Origin: Ficedula albicollis
Lineage: Eukaryota; Chordata; Aves; Passeriformes; Muscicapidae
Length of the DNA stretch: 64,000 nucleotides
Direction: 5' to 3'
Assembly: GCF_000247815.1 (NCBI RefSeq)
Contig: NC_021677.1
Coordinates: 17,151,687-17,215,686 of the forward strand
Shown here: positions 1-13,100 of the stretch, in pieces
How positions within the stretch are numbered: the first letter of the stretch is position 1
How the letters are laid out: each line of letters begins with the position of its first letter
The notes under the pieces: model-generated
What the model saw: only the letters and a program-made list of their open reading frames with translations
The model's database searches: none
What the model was told of the DNA's origin: nothing
Translations under genes and position numbers: made by a program

Positions 1-487
1 CATGGTCCAGAACTAAGGGAGGCCCTGGCACAAGAAAGTAATGAGGAGAGGAGACATGTGGGGGAGGATTGCTGGATCTTGGCCAGAAGTCGTGTCCTCA
101 GACAGCAGGAAGGAAAGATCACTAGAATACAAAGCAATTAGCTTTGGCTCTTTGAATAACTAATGGTTACTAACTAAGAGTAATGATTCTATTTAAGGAA
201 CTGCTTTTGTTATACTTACTGGAGAATACAGAGATAATTGATAGGAGGCATGCAAACAATTCAGAGCAACTCCAAATAATTCCGGAAACTTTTTGTATTT
301 TGGAGATGCTGGTATTTTGAGCAATACTTAACAAACAAAAATAGTCTCCTAAGCCACAGAAAGAGATTTTTAGGTTTTTCCACTATCAAACTGACAGTTA
401 GCAAGACTTCTTTGAAAGTAATTGGTTCAAATTATTTGGAACAATCCATAGACAAAGTGAGATCCTGGTACTTCCTCTAAGGGAATG

Positions 488-670
488 CCACAGGAAACTA
501 GAGGCTGGTCACCCTCACCTCAACACCTGGGAAGGTGATGGAGCACCCAATCCCAGAATACATTTTAAGGGACATGAAAGACAAGGAAGTTCAATCAGGA
601 GTAGCCAGCACTGATTTACCAGAGGGTAAATCCTCAGTAACAGATCCAGCTCAAGTCTGTTTTGCCTCTG
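488..670 (+). mobile_element. CR1 LINE fragment (reverse-transcriptase region)
   Basis: One frame from about 505 reads LVTLTSTPGKVMEHPI, then LRDMKDKEVQSG and LPEGKSSVTDP. This resembles the CR1 ORF2 segment around TSxPGKVME, HMKDKE and TKGKSCLTN as I recall it. It is decayed and incomplete and carries no functional ORF. Confidence 0.75.
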
Positions 671-2150
671 ACAGTGACTGCTGATTGATTTCTCCCCATC
701 CTTATCTCAACCCATGAGCCTTTAGCTGTATTTTCTTTACCCTGGCCAGTTGAGAAGCAGAGTGATAGAGCACCTGACATCCAGCCAAGGTCAACCTGCC
801 ACAAGTTCTTATTTCAGATAGGCAACAGTTCGCTCTGAAAAACTCTCCAATAATTTCAGCATTTGCCACAAAGAAATACTGCCAAAAGATGCCATGCAAC
901 CACATATGCTTTGCTTCAGACAATTCAATCTTGTCCTTTAAACACAATCTATAGAAATATCCTTTAGATACCATAGGTACAAGAGATAAACCTGTCTGTT
1001 AGATCAACAGTGCAAAAAAAAGCCCATATGGAACTTACAGAGAGATACCACAATCTGGTATCAACATCATCACTGAATGTAAATACTAAATAGTGACTCA
1101 TTGACTGCTACCAATATGTAAACATACTCTATCTGTTGACTGCGTAGTTAAAGTCCTGGAAAATCAGTTAAGAGTAAACATTTTAAATTTTACTGGATTT
1201 CTTGATATAAAAATTATTGTTCTGGAGATTACTGACGTACTCAGAATCCTGGTTTTCAGAGATACTGAAGTCCGCATTGACTCTCTTAGATTTGAAACAA
1301 TAATACTTATAGTCAAGAAAAATTAAGAAACAAACACGCACATTTTCTCCTCAATCTAAAAAAAAACAAAAAAAAGTTACAAAAAATCCTTTTATTTTAT
1401 TTCCTCTTTATGGCCTAGAACTCATGAACTGTTCCTCTTAACATGCTATATTTAAATTAAATCAAAAAGATTATGTTCTTGATACCACACTGGTAACTGG
1501 ATTTTAAAGCAAAGCATATATAATTTTGAATAAATTACATCCAAAAATTTGGAGAACATGAAGATCAAAGGGTCAATAATCAAAACAGACTAAATCAACA
1601 CCCTAGCTGAGTTCAGTTTAATACACTACATGTACATAAATTACCTTTGTGTTTTATTACTACTGAGAGAGAAAACAAACCCAGGTTTGAAACCAACTCC
1701 ATTAGGTCTACACAGGCCAGCATCACTGATAGATATCTATATTTTGGTATGTAAAAAAAACTGGCATTGCTCAATACCTGCCATTCCCACTTTGCTGCAG
1801 ACACAACCTGGGTGTGTAACCACTCCCACCACACATTCTTTGAACCACTTTCAGTAAGTGTCCCACCACACCACTTTGAACCACTCTGACAGACTGAGCA
1901 CAGGTATTGTGGATGACAGGAGACCAGACTCCAAAGAGGTGTCTGAGGGATACATGACCTGGCAAACCACATCAGCCCACCTCCCTAGTCAGTTTTTTCA
2001 AAGCACAAGACTCAGTACACAGTATGTCGAATTATCTGCAATTTAATGTGTATTTGACAGTATTTTGCCTCAAAAAACCCCAGCTGAATAGCAAAGGAGA
2101 AAACTGCCTCTTGCATGAGGGCACTTCCCTGCAAAGTGCTGGGCATCCAC
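671..2150. other. Intergenic DNA, nothing recognised
   Basis: AT-rich sequence. Short open frames on both strands show no family motif. Confidence 0.6.
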
Positions 2151-2190
2151 AGGGAAGGGAAGGGAAGGGAAGGGAAGGGAAGGGAAGGGA
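2151..2190 (+). repeat. (AGGGA)n simple repeat
   Basis: Eight tandem AGGGA units. Confidence 0.9.
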
Positions 2191-2466
2191 GTTTTAGCTG
2201 AGCTCTGTGAAAAGTGAGGGGGCCTGTAGGATAAAGGAGGTCAGAGTTCTGAGAACCCACAGGGGGTTGTGCACAGGGTGGCTCAGGCCATGGGGAAGGC
2301 TAAGAGGAAGATGTGCCCCGAGTTAAAAAGCTGTGCTGTGAGGACATTGTGGGTTCGTGTTCACAGTCTTCTCCCATTCTTCCCCTTTTGTTTCTAAATG
2401 AAAACCATTCTGCATCTTATAGTTTAAAATGGTAATACTTCTAGTCTGATTGTCAGGAAAACTCAC

Positions 2467-2776
2467 TGTTGGGGGTTGAGGTTTGTTCCCTTACATTTTT
2501 TCCTCCTCTTTAGAGAATTTTTCCCTTATTATGCTGGGACCAAGCACAGGCAGAGTGTGTCTGCGGCTGAAAGGAACTAGAACTGAGTTATTTGTTCTGT
2601 TTCGTTGTTAATTTCAATAGCTGCTGTTGTTTCTGTGTGTCTGTTTGGATATATTAGTAAAGAGCTGTTATTTCTACCCCCATATCTCTGCCTGAAAGTC
2701 CCTAATTCAAAAATTATAATAATCGGGAGGAGTTCCTGCCTTTCTTGGCAAAATACCTGTCCTTCAAACCAAGACA
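2467..2776 (+). mobile_element. Solo LTR (ERVL-type), 5-bp target-site duplication
   Basis: A 310-bp element with TGT...ACA termini is flanked on both sides by CTCAC (2462-2466 and 2777-2781). The 3' half (AAAATTATAATAATCGG, CTTTCAAACC-like end) resembles a common passerine LTR as I remember it. A 5-bp duplication fits the ERVL class. It has no internal retroviral genes. Confidence 0.75.
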
Positions 2777-2789
2777 CTCACTTTTATTG

Positions 2790-3340
2790 AAAATGTCGCT
2801 TTAAATCCTTCACGTAGTCGGGCTCCACTTGCTGCAGCGCAGTGTTGAAGGCTGAGGTTTTGGTTAAGTGCTGAGGCCGGGAGGTGAAAGCACTCCAATT
2901 GCCCCATCTACCCCTCTGCTGAGGAGCACAGTCACGCAGGTGAAGAGCTGCCGTGAGGGCTGAGCGCCGTGCGGTGAGAGCCCGGGGCAAGGGGCCGTGA
3001 GGTGCTGAGCCTTTGCACAACAAAGCGCCGGGGACGAGCGGCCCAGGCGGGGACACTCGCAGGCACAGCAGGTGCTGATGGCTCTGCTGGAAGGCCTCAG
3101 ACGGTCTGGGTGCACAGACTGCGGAGGGCAAAAGCTCGGGAAAACTTCTGGCGGGCCCCAGCTGGAGCTGGCAGTTAGGTTGGTGTGGGAAACCCAGGGA
3201 TGAGGCGGTAAGGAGTCCGTGTCTGACTGTGCGGGTGGGGTGTGCAGGGAGCCCGTGTGGTCAGCCCGTGAGGGGCCTGGTCCCCGCTCTGCTGGTACGG
3301 CTGGAGTGGCACCTGGATGGCCGGACGGGAAAGCTGCCTT
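2790..3340. other. CpG-rich block in AT-rich intergenic DNA
   Basis: About 550 bp with roughly thirty CpG dinucleotides by eye count, unlike the CpG-poor flanks. Open frames of 83-115 codons on the minus strand match nothing I recognise. It could be a CpG-island promoter of an unannotated transcript, or an old insertion. Confidence 0.5.
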
Positions 3341-4534
3341 GACAATCCTGAGTCACAAACTATTGCTGGAATGTTGCAGAAGGTGTTTGCAATGACACTA
3401 AATTCCTAAGCCGTTTTTAAGTAAGACTGCGCTTCCCGAAAGCTGGGGCTTTTTTCTGCTAGAAAGAGACTATGAATTGTCTAGAATAGACTGAGTGTGG
3501 TGTTTGCATAATTTTCCGTAGAAATGCTGAAAATTACAAGAATCACTGCATCTTGAAAGCTGGTTCTGTGGTTTGTCAGTTTCTGTGTGTTTGCAGTAGT
3601 TCTGAGTTGCTGGACACAGCTTCTGGCTAATAGTTTCATTGTGTGGTAGCTGGGTCTGCTGCCTTTCACACAGCTCAAGTGATCAGCTATTCTCTTTCAG
3701 GAGAGCCTGCCCTAAAGCCATTTCATTTTCAATTAATGGGTTAAAGTAGTTTGAGCTCACCAGATGGTTTCCTGATCAGGCATCCCCTTCATTCCTACCT
3801 AAACCTATATTGCTGTTGGAACTTTGAGAGTCATCCTTAAGACTTGAGTCTGTCTGAATATGCCAGAATAGCATAGCCATAATAGATTTTCATGGGTAAT
3901 GAATGATCAGTGTTCAGAATTATGTTCAATAGCATGGGAGGTTCCAAAAGGAAGAGTTATCTAGTCATTGGAGAGAGAGAGAGATGCTCTTTAGCACTGT
4001 ATTTCACTCCATACCAGCCACAAACAAGCTACTACAGCTGTAATTACAGCTGGGATTGGTTTGGGGGGTTGAGGTGGGGTTGTGTTTTGGTTTGCTTTTT
4101 TGTTTGGCTTTTTTTTCATTCCACTGAGGAATTGTTCTGTGTCTGCATATGCGTATTTTTTTTTGAGTTAGAGACAATGCTACTGAGTAGGAGACTTTAA
4201 TGCTTCAGGCCTATCGAGGTAGGGATGTCACACGTGAAAATATTGCACATATGGCCATGAAAAGTCCTGGTTTGTCACATTAGAAAGGATAGAATCACAT
4301 CTCAGAAGCTTACTGGTTTTGGGTACTTCTTCCTATTTATGGATGGGTATTCACAGAACTTCTATGTCACAGAGGTAGGGAGGGATTTCAGCTTTTTTTC
4401 GAAATTTGAAGTAGAAGCCTGTTAAAAATTAAGGAATTTTAAAAAAAAAGTGTACAAGCATAATGTTTGGCTTTTGACTTTAGGGCACTGGGAGTTGAGT
4501 TTACCTGATCTGCTCTCAGGTGAAAAAAAAATAC
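3341..4534. other. Intergenic DNA, nothing recognised
   Basis: No coding, RNA or transposon signature seen; a short GA run near 3970. Confidence 0.6.
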
Positions 4535-4541
4535 ATATATA

Positions 4542-5255
<714 letters not shown>

Positions 5256-5276
5256 TATATATATATATATATATAT
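5256..5276 (+). repeat. (TA)n microsatellite
   Basis: Twenty-one bases of alternating TA directly after the poly-C run. Confidence 0.9.
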
Positions 5277-6560
5277 CTCAAATGTCATATAATATAGCTC
5301 AAATCTTCTTGAAGTTGCTCAGGAGTTTTTTTCTTAGATGATCCTGAAGTAAGATTATCAATAAATGATACCATATGTAAGATCACAAGTCACATATGCT
5401 GCATAACTGCCTTGTTAATAGAGGTCTTTGTAATTTCCACAAATTCTTATGCTGTTGCTCTGTTTTTGTATTGCCACATTAGATACAGTGAGAACAGTAC
5501 CATTTTTGTGGGGGATCTGACAGAATTTCCCTGAATCAGTGAGATATTCCACCCAGTAGCAATCTGTAGCCACAAGTCTCACAGTATATTACTAGTCTTT
5601 ATGTGGATCATCACTGTTGTCAGATCCAGACCTTGATGAACTTCTGTGCCTCCCAGGTCTTCAGAAGACAGCTGGGGAAACCATTATGTTTCTTTTTAAA
5701 TCTATTTTCTTTCATAATATGGACATTTTAGATGCTGGACTTTAGATACTTAGCAGTACATACTTCAGTAATGATGAGAGTACTTAACAGGACATGCTTT
5801 AGTAATGATGAGAGTTTCTTACCCTTCCCTCCTTGCCAGTAGCCATGAAAGAACATTTCCCTTGGCAGAACCAATAGCATGACTTCTCTAAATCAGATGC
5901 CTCAAAAAGGACCAAATACTTGAAAAGGCAACGTGAAAAGAACAGATGTTGCATCTTCAGTAAAAATAAGCAATCAAAACCCCGGAGTCATCTTTCATTT
6001 GTGTATTTTTTTATTTGACTCCGCTAAAGAACTTTGTTGTAAATATTTCAAAACCTCAAATGCTCAAGGATATCCTTATGTGGTGAGTCATGCTTATGTC
6101 ATTGTTGAGATATCGGTTGAGTTTGGTGCTTGCTAATGAGATTTTACCATGGTCATTTAACTACTTTCTGCTGATCTTTTAGGATTTAATTTAGCAAGTA
6201 GGCACGATTAAACTGCTAAATCTTGAACAACACACAACATTATGTTCACATCTAGTTAAAAAAAGTTAAGAATTATAGCCGCAGTGGTACAACTCCATGT
6301 AGCAGTGCAGGCAGTGTCTGAAGCATTTTGCTGCTTTTATCTGTGATTCTGGAAAAAACTTTCATGCAGGGACAGGTTTATGACAATAAGTGTGCCTTCA
6401 GCAGTCCAGTGGATCCCCTATTGGACTTATTGTTAGGAAACCAATTGTGGAAGAATGATTACGTAAGTTATGAGTGTCCTCAGCCCAGACTGTCAAGAGA
6501 ATGGTCACAATTGTTATCTTGTTTGCTCCAAGACAAAGTTGTTTCCAAGTAAGAATCCAC
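5277..6560. other. Intergenic DNA, nothing recognised
   Basis: No coding, RNA or transposon signature seen. Confidence 0.6.
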
Positions 6561-7164
6561 TGTCAGGGTTTATCCCCAGCTGCTAACCAAGTGCCAGAAA
6601 GCTGCTCACTCACTTGCCCCTGTGTCTGCTCTGCCATGGGATGGGTAGGAGAGTCAGGGAAAGGAAAAAGCCCAGCAAACTCATGGGTTGAGATATAGAG
6701 TAGTTGAATAAATGTAGCATATAAATGTAAAATATAATCGTCCTAATTATAAAAATTAATATTGATGTTTCATTACATTAATAATTAATAATAAAACTTG
6801 GGAATAACCCAACCGAACAAGCGATGCACAATACAGTTGCACACTATCCAATGCCCACCCTGTCCTCAAACAGCGACTGTACCCATCCATATAACTCACT
6901 TCAGTTTATATGCTGAATATGATGTTCTATGGTGTGGAACATCCCCTTGGACTGCTCAGGTCAGCCATGTTCCCTCCAGCTTCTTGAGCATCTCCTCACT
7001 GGCAGTGTGAGAAATTGAAAAATCCTTGACAGAGGGTAAACACTACTTAGCAACATCCAACACGCCGATTTGTTTTCAACATTGTTCTCATACTAACTCC
7101 AAAACATAGCACTGTACCAGCTACTAAGGAGGCATCTAGCTCCATCCCAGCCAAAACCAGGACA
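6561..7164 (+). mobile_element. Solo LTR, avian ERV family
   Basis: It runs from TGTCAGGGTTTATCCCCAG to CAGCCAAAACCAGGACA, with an internal TTTATATGCTG and the string ATAGCACTGTACCAGCTACT. The 3' part is related to the element at 35953-36579. Flanking bases give no clear target-site duplication. Confidence 0.7.
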
Positions 7165-10100
7165 CCCATGATGCAGGCTGCCTTAGCTGAGTTTCTTGGT
7201 GTATCATGGAGTTGCCACATGACATTGTAGAAAACAGTAGAAAGCCTCCATCTCCCAACAGCAGCTTTCAGTTGTGAGGAGAAAGGTCATTCAGGTTTAG
7301 CCATTATAAAATCTGCTGGAAAACACCATTTTCTCTCTCTCACCTGTGTTCATCATCACTGCAAACAGAACAAAATAAAGGAAGAGGCTATTAGCACTGA
7401 CAAAACCAGCAGAAATGTTTTCACAGTTATTAATGTATTTCTGCTGAGTAAAACACTTTGTAGCTTGCAGCCCTCTGCAGAAAACCTGCCTCTGTCAGTA
7501 TAGGCTGTAACAAATTGGTATTCTCAGATAGCAACGAGTGGCTACAAACAGTTCTTTTGTTGTCTGCCATTGGATATAAGGCTGCTAAATATCTTTCCAA
7601 CAAACGGCATTGACTTGACTGTAATAGAGGATAATAAACTAACACGAAGCTTTCATTATATGGGAAAAGATAGCCAGTGAAAAATGCTGCAGAGCACCTT
7701 CTCATCAGTCCATAACAAGCGTATCACATATCCTTTGTTAGCTGTGCTGCCTTCCCATACAGTGTCAAATCCAGAGCCAGCCTTTCAGCAGACCCCCTTG
7801 TCTGATTTCAGTATTCAGAAAGCTCTGACAAAGGGCTGTAATCCTCAGCAATGCTCTTCTACCACATTGGCAGCCTTTTAGATAAGCTGACATTACACCC
7901 CAATGAGCTTACCTGAGAGCAAGAGAGGACTGCTCTAATGCTCACTGCTTGTCACACATCGTGTGCCAGCACTGACCTCAGCTTTCCTAGTACATTTAAT
8001 GGTGTTTGTTAAACACCAGCTCTTTAAACAAGAGCCCCACTGCTGCATCTTTCTCACCTCAGGGGGAAGAATGAGAGGTTGAACTACAATCTGGCAGATG
8101 TGTTGTCTCATTTTGCAGTGCATTACTGGAAGAAAGCAAGATCATAAGTGTGATGCAGTAGAAATTAGTAACAATTCAACATGATGTTTGAATTCTCAAA
8201 ATAAGGGTGTGTGGGAAGCCCACTTTTTTATAGAAAGCTTAGCAGAAGTCAGTGAGGACACTCAAGGAATTAAACTTCCCTGCACCTGTATTTGCAGTTC
8301 TTGCAGGAGAAGGGACAGCACAAAGAAGGTTCTCCCATTATTTTCTGACTGCATGAAACATCTCACATTGTGATGTCTGCTTCTTACTGAAAAATCCACA
8401 GGCTGCCAAACCCCAGAGTAACCAGAAACATATGCTTATCAGTGAGGGCAAGGAATACATGACATTTCCTGCACATTTATATAGGCAGCACTCCACTACA
8501 TAGTAAGAAGTTGTAGTAATTGGTGAGAGCATATGTAAGCATCATAAGCTCTAACTTTTCAGGTGAGAGCAATGAAACACAATTAAACTAAATTCTTTCT
8601 CAAAATGTGTGGAAGATAGATAAATATGATAAAAGAGTAGTTGAAGTTCCACTTTGTTTGTTTGTTTGTTTGTTTGTTTGTTTATTAATGTATTGTCTTT
8701 ACTTACTGGCACTTCTTAGATGTGAATATTCCACTGCTTTTGAGGCTTGGAAAATATTACCTTAAAAGTACATGAAAATTTTATCACAGACTTCAGGAAC
8801 AGCCAGCATTCGTGGGTGTATTAATTTTGTATTTAATTGAAAACAGGTAAACATAGGAGTAGTTCAGCTTGCCAGATTCCCCACAGGCAATTTCAAGTTC
8901 TTGTATTCTCAGCAAGCAAGTATTCTGCTGATACTTGGTTGGGCAATTAAGGTAAGTACACAATATAAAGCTCAGCAGCCACAGGCCTTGGAACTACTGT
9001 AATTACTGTTAGCTCAGATGGAATTACTGACATCATACCAGAATTACATCAATGAAACAAAACCTGCCCCTGCCATTTTTTCCCATGCTTTGAGCCATGT
9101 TAAGTACTTTGATTGGAGTTCTGTTCTCTTCTGAGTTGTCAGCCTGACAGTACCACAGTTCTCTGAACTCAACTAAATAACTAGTCAAGAGAACAGGATG
9201 TATAGGTATATACATATAATATGGAAATGCATAAAATAAGGAGAGAGTGTCTAAAATGAAAAAAAAGGTGGGGAACAACTCATAGAGAGTATCTACTACT
9301 AATTTAAGTATTACTTTAAAAAAGAACACAAGAGAGTAGCCCAACTCACAAGTGTAAGGACTCAAGTCTGGATCCTACCGAAGCTCTGTGAAATATCCTT
9401 TATATTTGCCCTGTACATTTGCAAGTGAGACAACTACCACCTGACCCAAGGGAAGAAAATCCAAGCTTGAGATAATTAATATATAACTACATGGCACAGT
9501 GCAGCAATCCAGTGCTTTATAGTACTGGGTTTAAAAACTGGGTAGTGCATTTGTCAAACTGAAACTGTCAAATAAAGTCAGTTTAATGTTTAGTTTTAAT
9601 TTTCCAACTGATTCTTCATAGTTTATTATGTTTAATCTTCCTTAGGAACATCATAGTATTAAAAGTGCATGTTAACTTAATTACACAGATCTTTCAAATA
9701 GTGGGGGATTTTATCATGAGCGAAAACTGTTCTTTCTGTATCAGTGTGACCGATAATAACATGCAGATTTGATTACATTTAGTCATGCACAGAAGCAAAG
9801 AGCTTTCAGGACAGAATTTGTAGCATTTATTTAGGTGAAAAATGAGGGCAAAGAATTTCAAATCTTTGTGAGAAAATAAGAGTGCTGACATCTTTATTCT
9901 ACATTAACATTAACATAAACTGGCTGCCAGTCTCTCCATGCAGTGAGGTCTTAGTATATTAAATAGTCAGCTGAGAGAGAGAGAGATGACACAAACACAG
10001 CTGTCTGCCCTGAGAGGCCAAGAAGATGTAAAGAGGAGTTTCAAGTTGCAGCTGCAATTCTGTCATGTTTGAATAATCAAATGTAAAGACACGCAAAAGC

Positions 10101-13100
10101 AATGCAAGTTGTTCGTTCTTGTATGATTTCTATCAGTGCATTCTTGTTATGATTCTCCCTACAGAGAGCTCTCTGCCCATGGAGAAAATAGCCATACTGT
10201 CCTTTGTTTTTGAAACTGTGCATGGAAACCACCTCCATCAATCCCTACCACTTTTCCACCCTTACCTTTAATTAATTCTTCTAATAACCTAATTTCTTTG
10301 GAAATGAAAAGTGGTTTTCAGATTTGAGAATAAGATATAAGTTGTGATTTTCAAATCTGTTCTATCACAATTCAGACATCTGTGAGATTCACAACTTTGG
10401 CAAAGTGACTACAGAGGCTATTTATGTTTGTTTGGTTGTTTTTTCTTTTTAATCAAAGTCAATCAAAATGCAGAAAAGAAAAGAAGGATCAGAATGTATC
10501 AAGTAAAGGGTAAACAAAAATTTATGCTTGACTTTATTATCTTAGTAGATGTTATATTAGCGTTAACTGGACACTATCTCCTCTAAAATTCACACACATT
10601 AAAAAACAAGTTAAACATGGATTGCCACTGACTTCCTGTTCCCAGCTCTTAATATTTGTGTAAATACAGGTTCTATTTTACTTCCTTAGCAGCAGAGGTC
10701 AAAGCTTGTACTTAATGAATTCCTGGTTCACACAATGTATTTGCTTTTCATGCTGTATCTGTAACAAAATCTATCTGATTATTAAATTAACAGAGCTGTG
10801 ATGTAACAAGAAGCAAATAATTTTATTTTTTCCAAGTCCGGTTTGAACATTAATTACAAACTACAGATTTAGCTCAGTTGTGAGGCAATTATGAGTACAG
10901 CAATTAAGAAAACTTAGAGTGTTTCATATAACTTACTGAACTGAGTTCTTACTAAGATAAAAACATTTGAGCCACAGCTGCTTTCTTGTGTAATGCTTTC
11001 CATTCCTTTGCTGTATAGTATGGAGTCAAAGTGCATGCTGCCCAGGAGAACGGCTGATGTATAATTCAGGATACTCCCTGAATTTCTCTTCGAAAAGGAA
11101 TACTGATTAGTTGCTAAAGCCTAAAGAAAAAAAAATCACAAATTATTGTCCATCAGATAAGTGTTAATGTAACTTGGAAGAAAAATATAGGTTAGGAATT
11201 AAAAAAGTAAAATCAAATTGGTTTCAACATTTTCTATTTGGGAAAAAAGGGAGGACTCCAAGTCTGGGTTTAGTTCAGCATAAAGTCTAATCTGTCTCTA
11301 GAATTTATATGAGGTCATCATTAATCTTTTTTCTCTCTACTAGAAGCAAATGAAAGTGAGATAATAGGTCTTCCTCTGCAGATTCCTTAATCACTAGAAA
11401 ATAAGTTTGGCCTTAAGAGAATCTGCGCTGAATTTTGTTCATGATTATAGTGTTTGAGAGAAATTTTAGTTAAAAAGGCAAAGGGAGACAGACATGAATA
11501 GAGGTGACAGTCCTCCTATGGTTTCTTTCCACAATCCTATTATTCTATTCTTTCCTCTCAGCACTGTAGCCAGAATGATCAGAATTCAGGATTCTTGTAG
11601 AACAAAGTGTGCAGCCTAGACCACTCCAGAGATCAGAATGCAAACCAGTCTCAGCCCAGCATCAACTACACAGAAGCAGGAGGAGTGTGGGAGCTGAGAG
11701 CAGCCAGAGTTTGTCTTCCCAGTGTTCCTGTGCAGGAAGGGGAACAAGGTATCATAGTAGCAGGCCTTGCTTTGTTTTGTGTGGTTTATTTTTTTTCCCC
11801 AAAGTGGTTTTACTCCAGAAACATTTCAAATATTTTGTCCGTGTCCTCAGGGCAGTGGATACACTTCAGGGAACTGTGGGAGTGGTGGCTTTGTCAGCCT
11901 CTGGTTTTGGCAGGACATAAGGAGTGAACTGCACCAACCCACAGCTACAGTATCTGAGATATTCATCACAGTGAGTGCCAGAGGCATGAAGCCAACACAA
12001 GGAGGTCTCAGGCCATTGTCCCCAACAAATTATAATTAAAAGTTAAGTGCAAGTCGATGAAGTCTCTACCACTATTAGAGGCAGGGGTTTTAAATTCTTT
12101 TCTACACCTTTTTCCAGACAGATATATGGGAAAGACTTGACTCTACAGTCATTTAAGTTCAAAAGTACTTTTGGAACAGTATAAGAGTGCTACTTTTGGA
12201 ACAGTGAAAGAGTGCTGTTAGCTATTTCTTAGTTTTTGTTCACTTTCATCTGTACACATTGTTGAAACAAGAAATTAAATACTCCCTAACACTTATGGTC
12301 GCTGCATGTCATGGTTGCATATTGCAACCAAGCATAATTTACAATGTTAAATTAAATTTTACATTTAAATATCTGTAGGCAGCTACCTGAGGACAGCAGG
12401 GATGGTTCCAGCTGAATGGCAGCCCTAACAGTCTATTCAGTAGCAATTTTTTCTGATTGTGTGTGAGGTATCTGAAATACTTCAAAGATATGAAGAAAAT
12501 AAGTTTTCTTGATTCTGGTGACCAAAAGGAAAGCAGATAGTGTGGATTTTTACTAAAACCATAAGGTGGATTATTTAGTGTTGGGTAGCAAAATCACCCT
12601 AGGCTTCTTTTAGGTACTGTTTGGGGAAGGAGTTTAAGTGTACAGAATGCATGAAGAAAAGCAGCTGGAAGGGCACACAGCATTAAATACCAGGAAGTTC
12701 TAAAGCTGGGACATAGGATGAGGGATAAGCTGGCCATATTTTTTTTGTGAATACTTCTCAGCTAAAAATTTCTTATTTACCACAATTGGAACGTTCTCAG
12801 AATATGTGTCTGTTTTACTGCCAGTTTCTTTGGAAAGCATCTTGGCAGCAGGGACAACCAGCTGGCTGTGTGGTGCCTGCCAGCTACTCACACAACTAGA
12901 CAGGAGCCCCTGGTGGGTGCCATAAGCTTAGCTCAGGGAAGCTGCATTGTATGTGATCCTCTGCTCCCTGGATACATTACCTGAACGACAAGGATGAGAA
13001 ACAGGAAGAAAAAATGGGAGCTTGTTTTCTTCTGTTTAGCTCCTTAATGCCAATTATGTTGTGCTTTTGGTTTGTTTTTAAAAGGTGGAATGGTAATGGA

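Noticed and set aside
2784..3131. A 115-codon minus-strand open frame in the CpG-rich block
   Set aside because: No recognisable domain; GC-rich DNA keeps frames open by chance.
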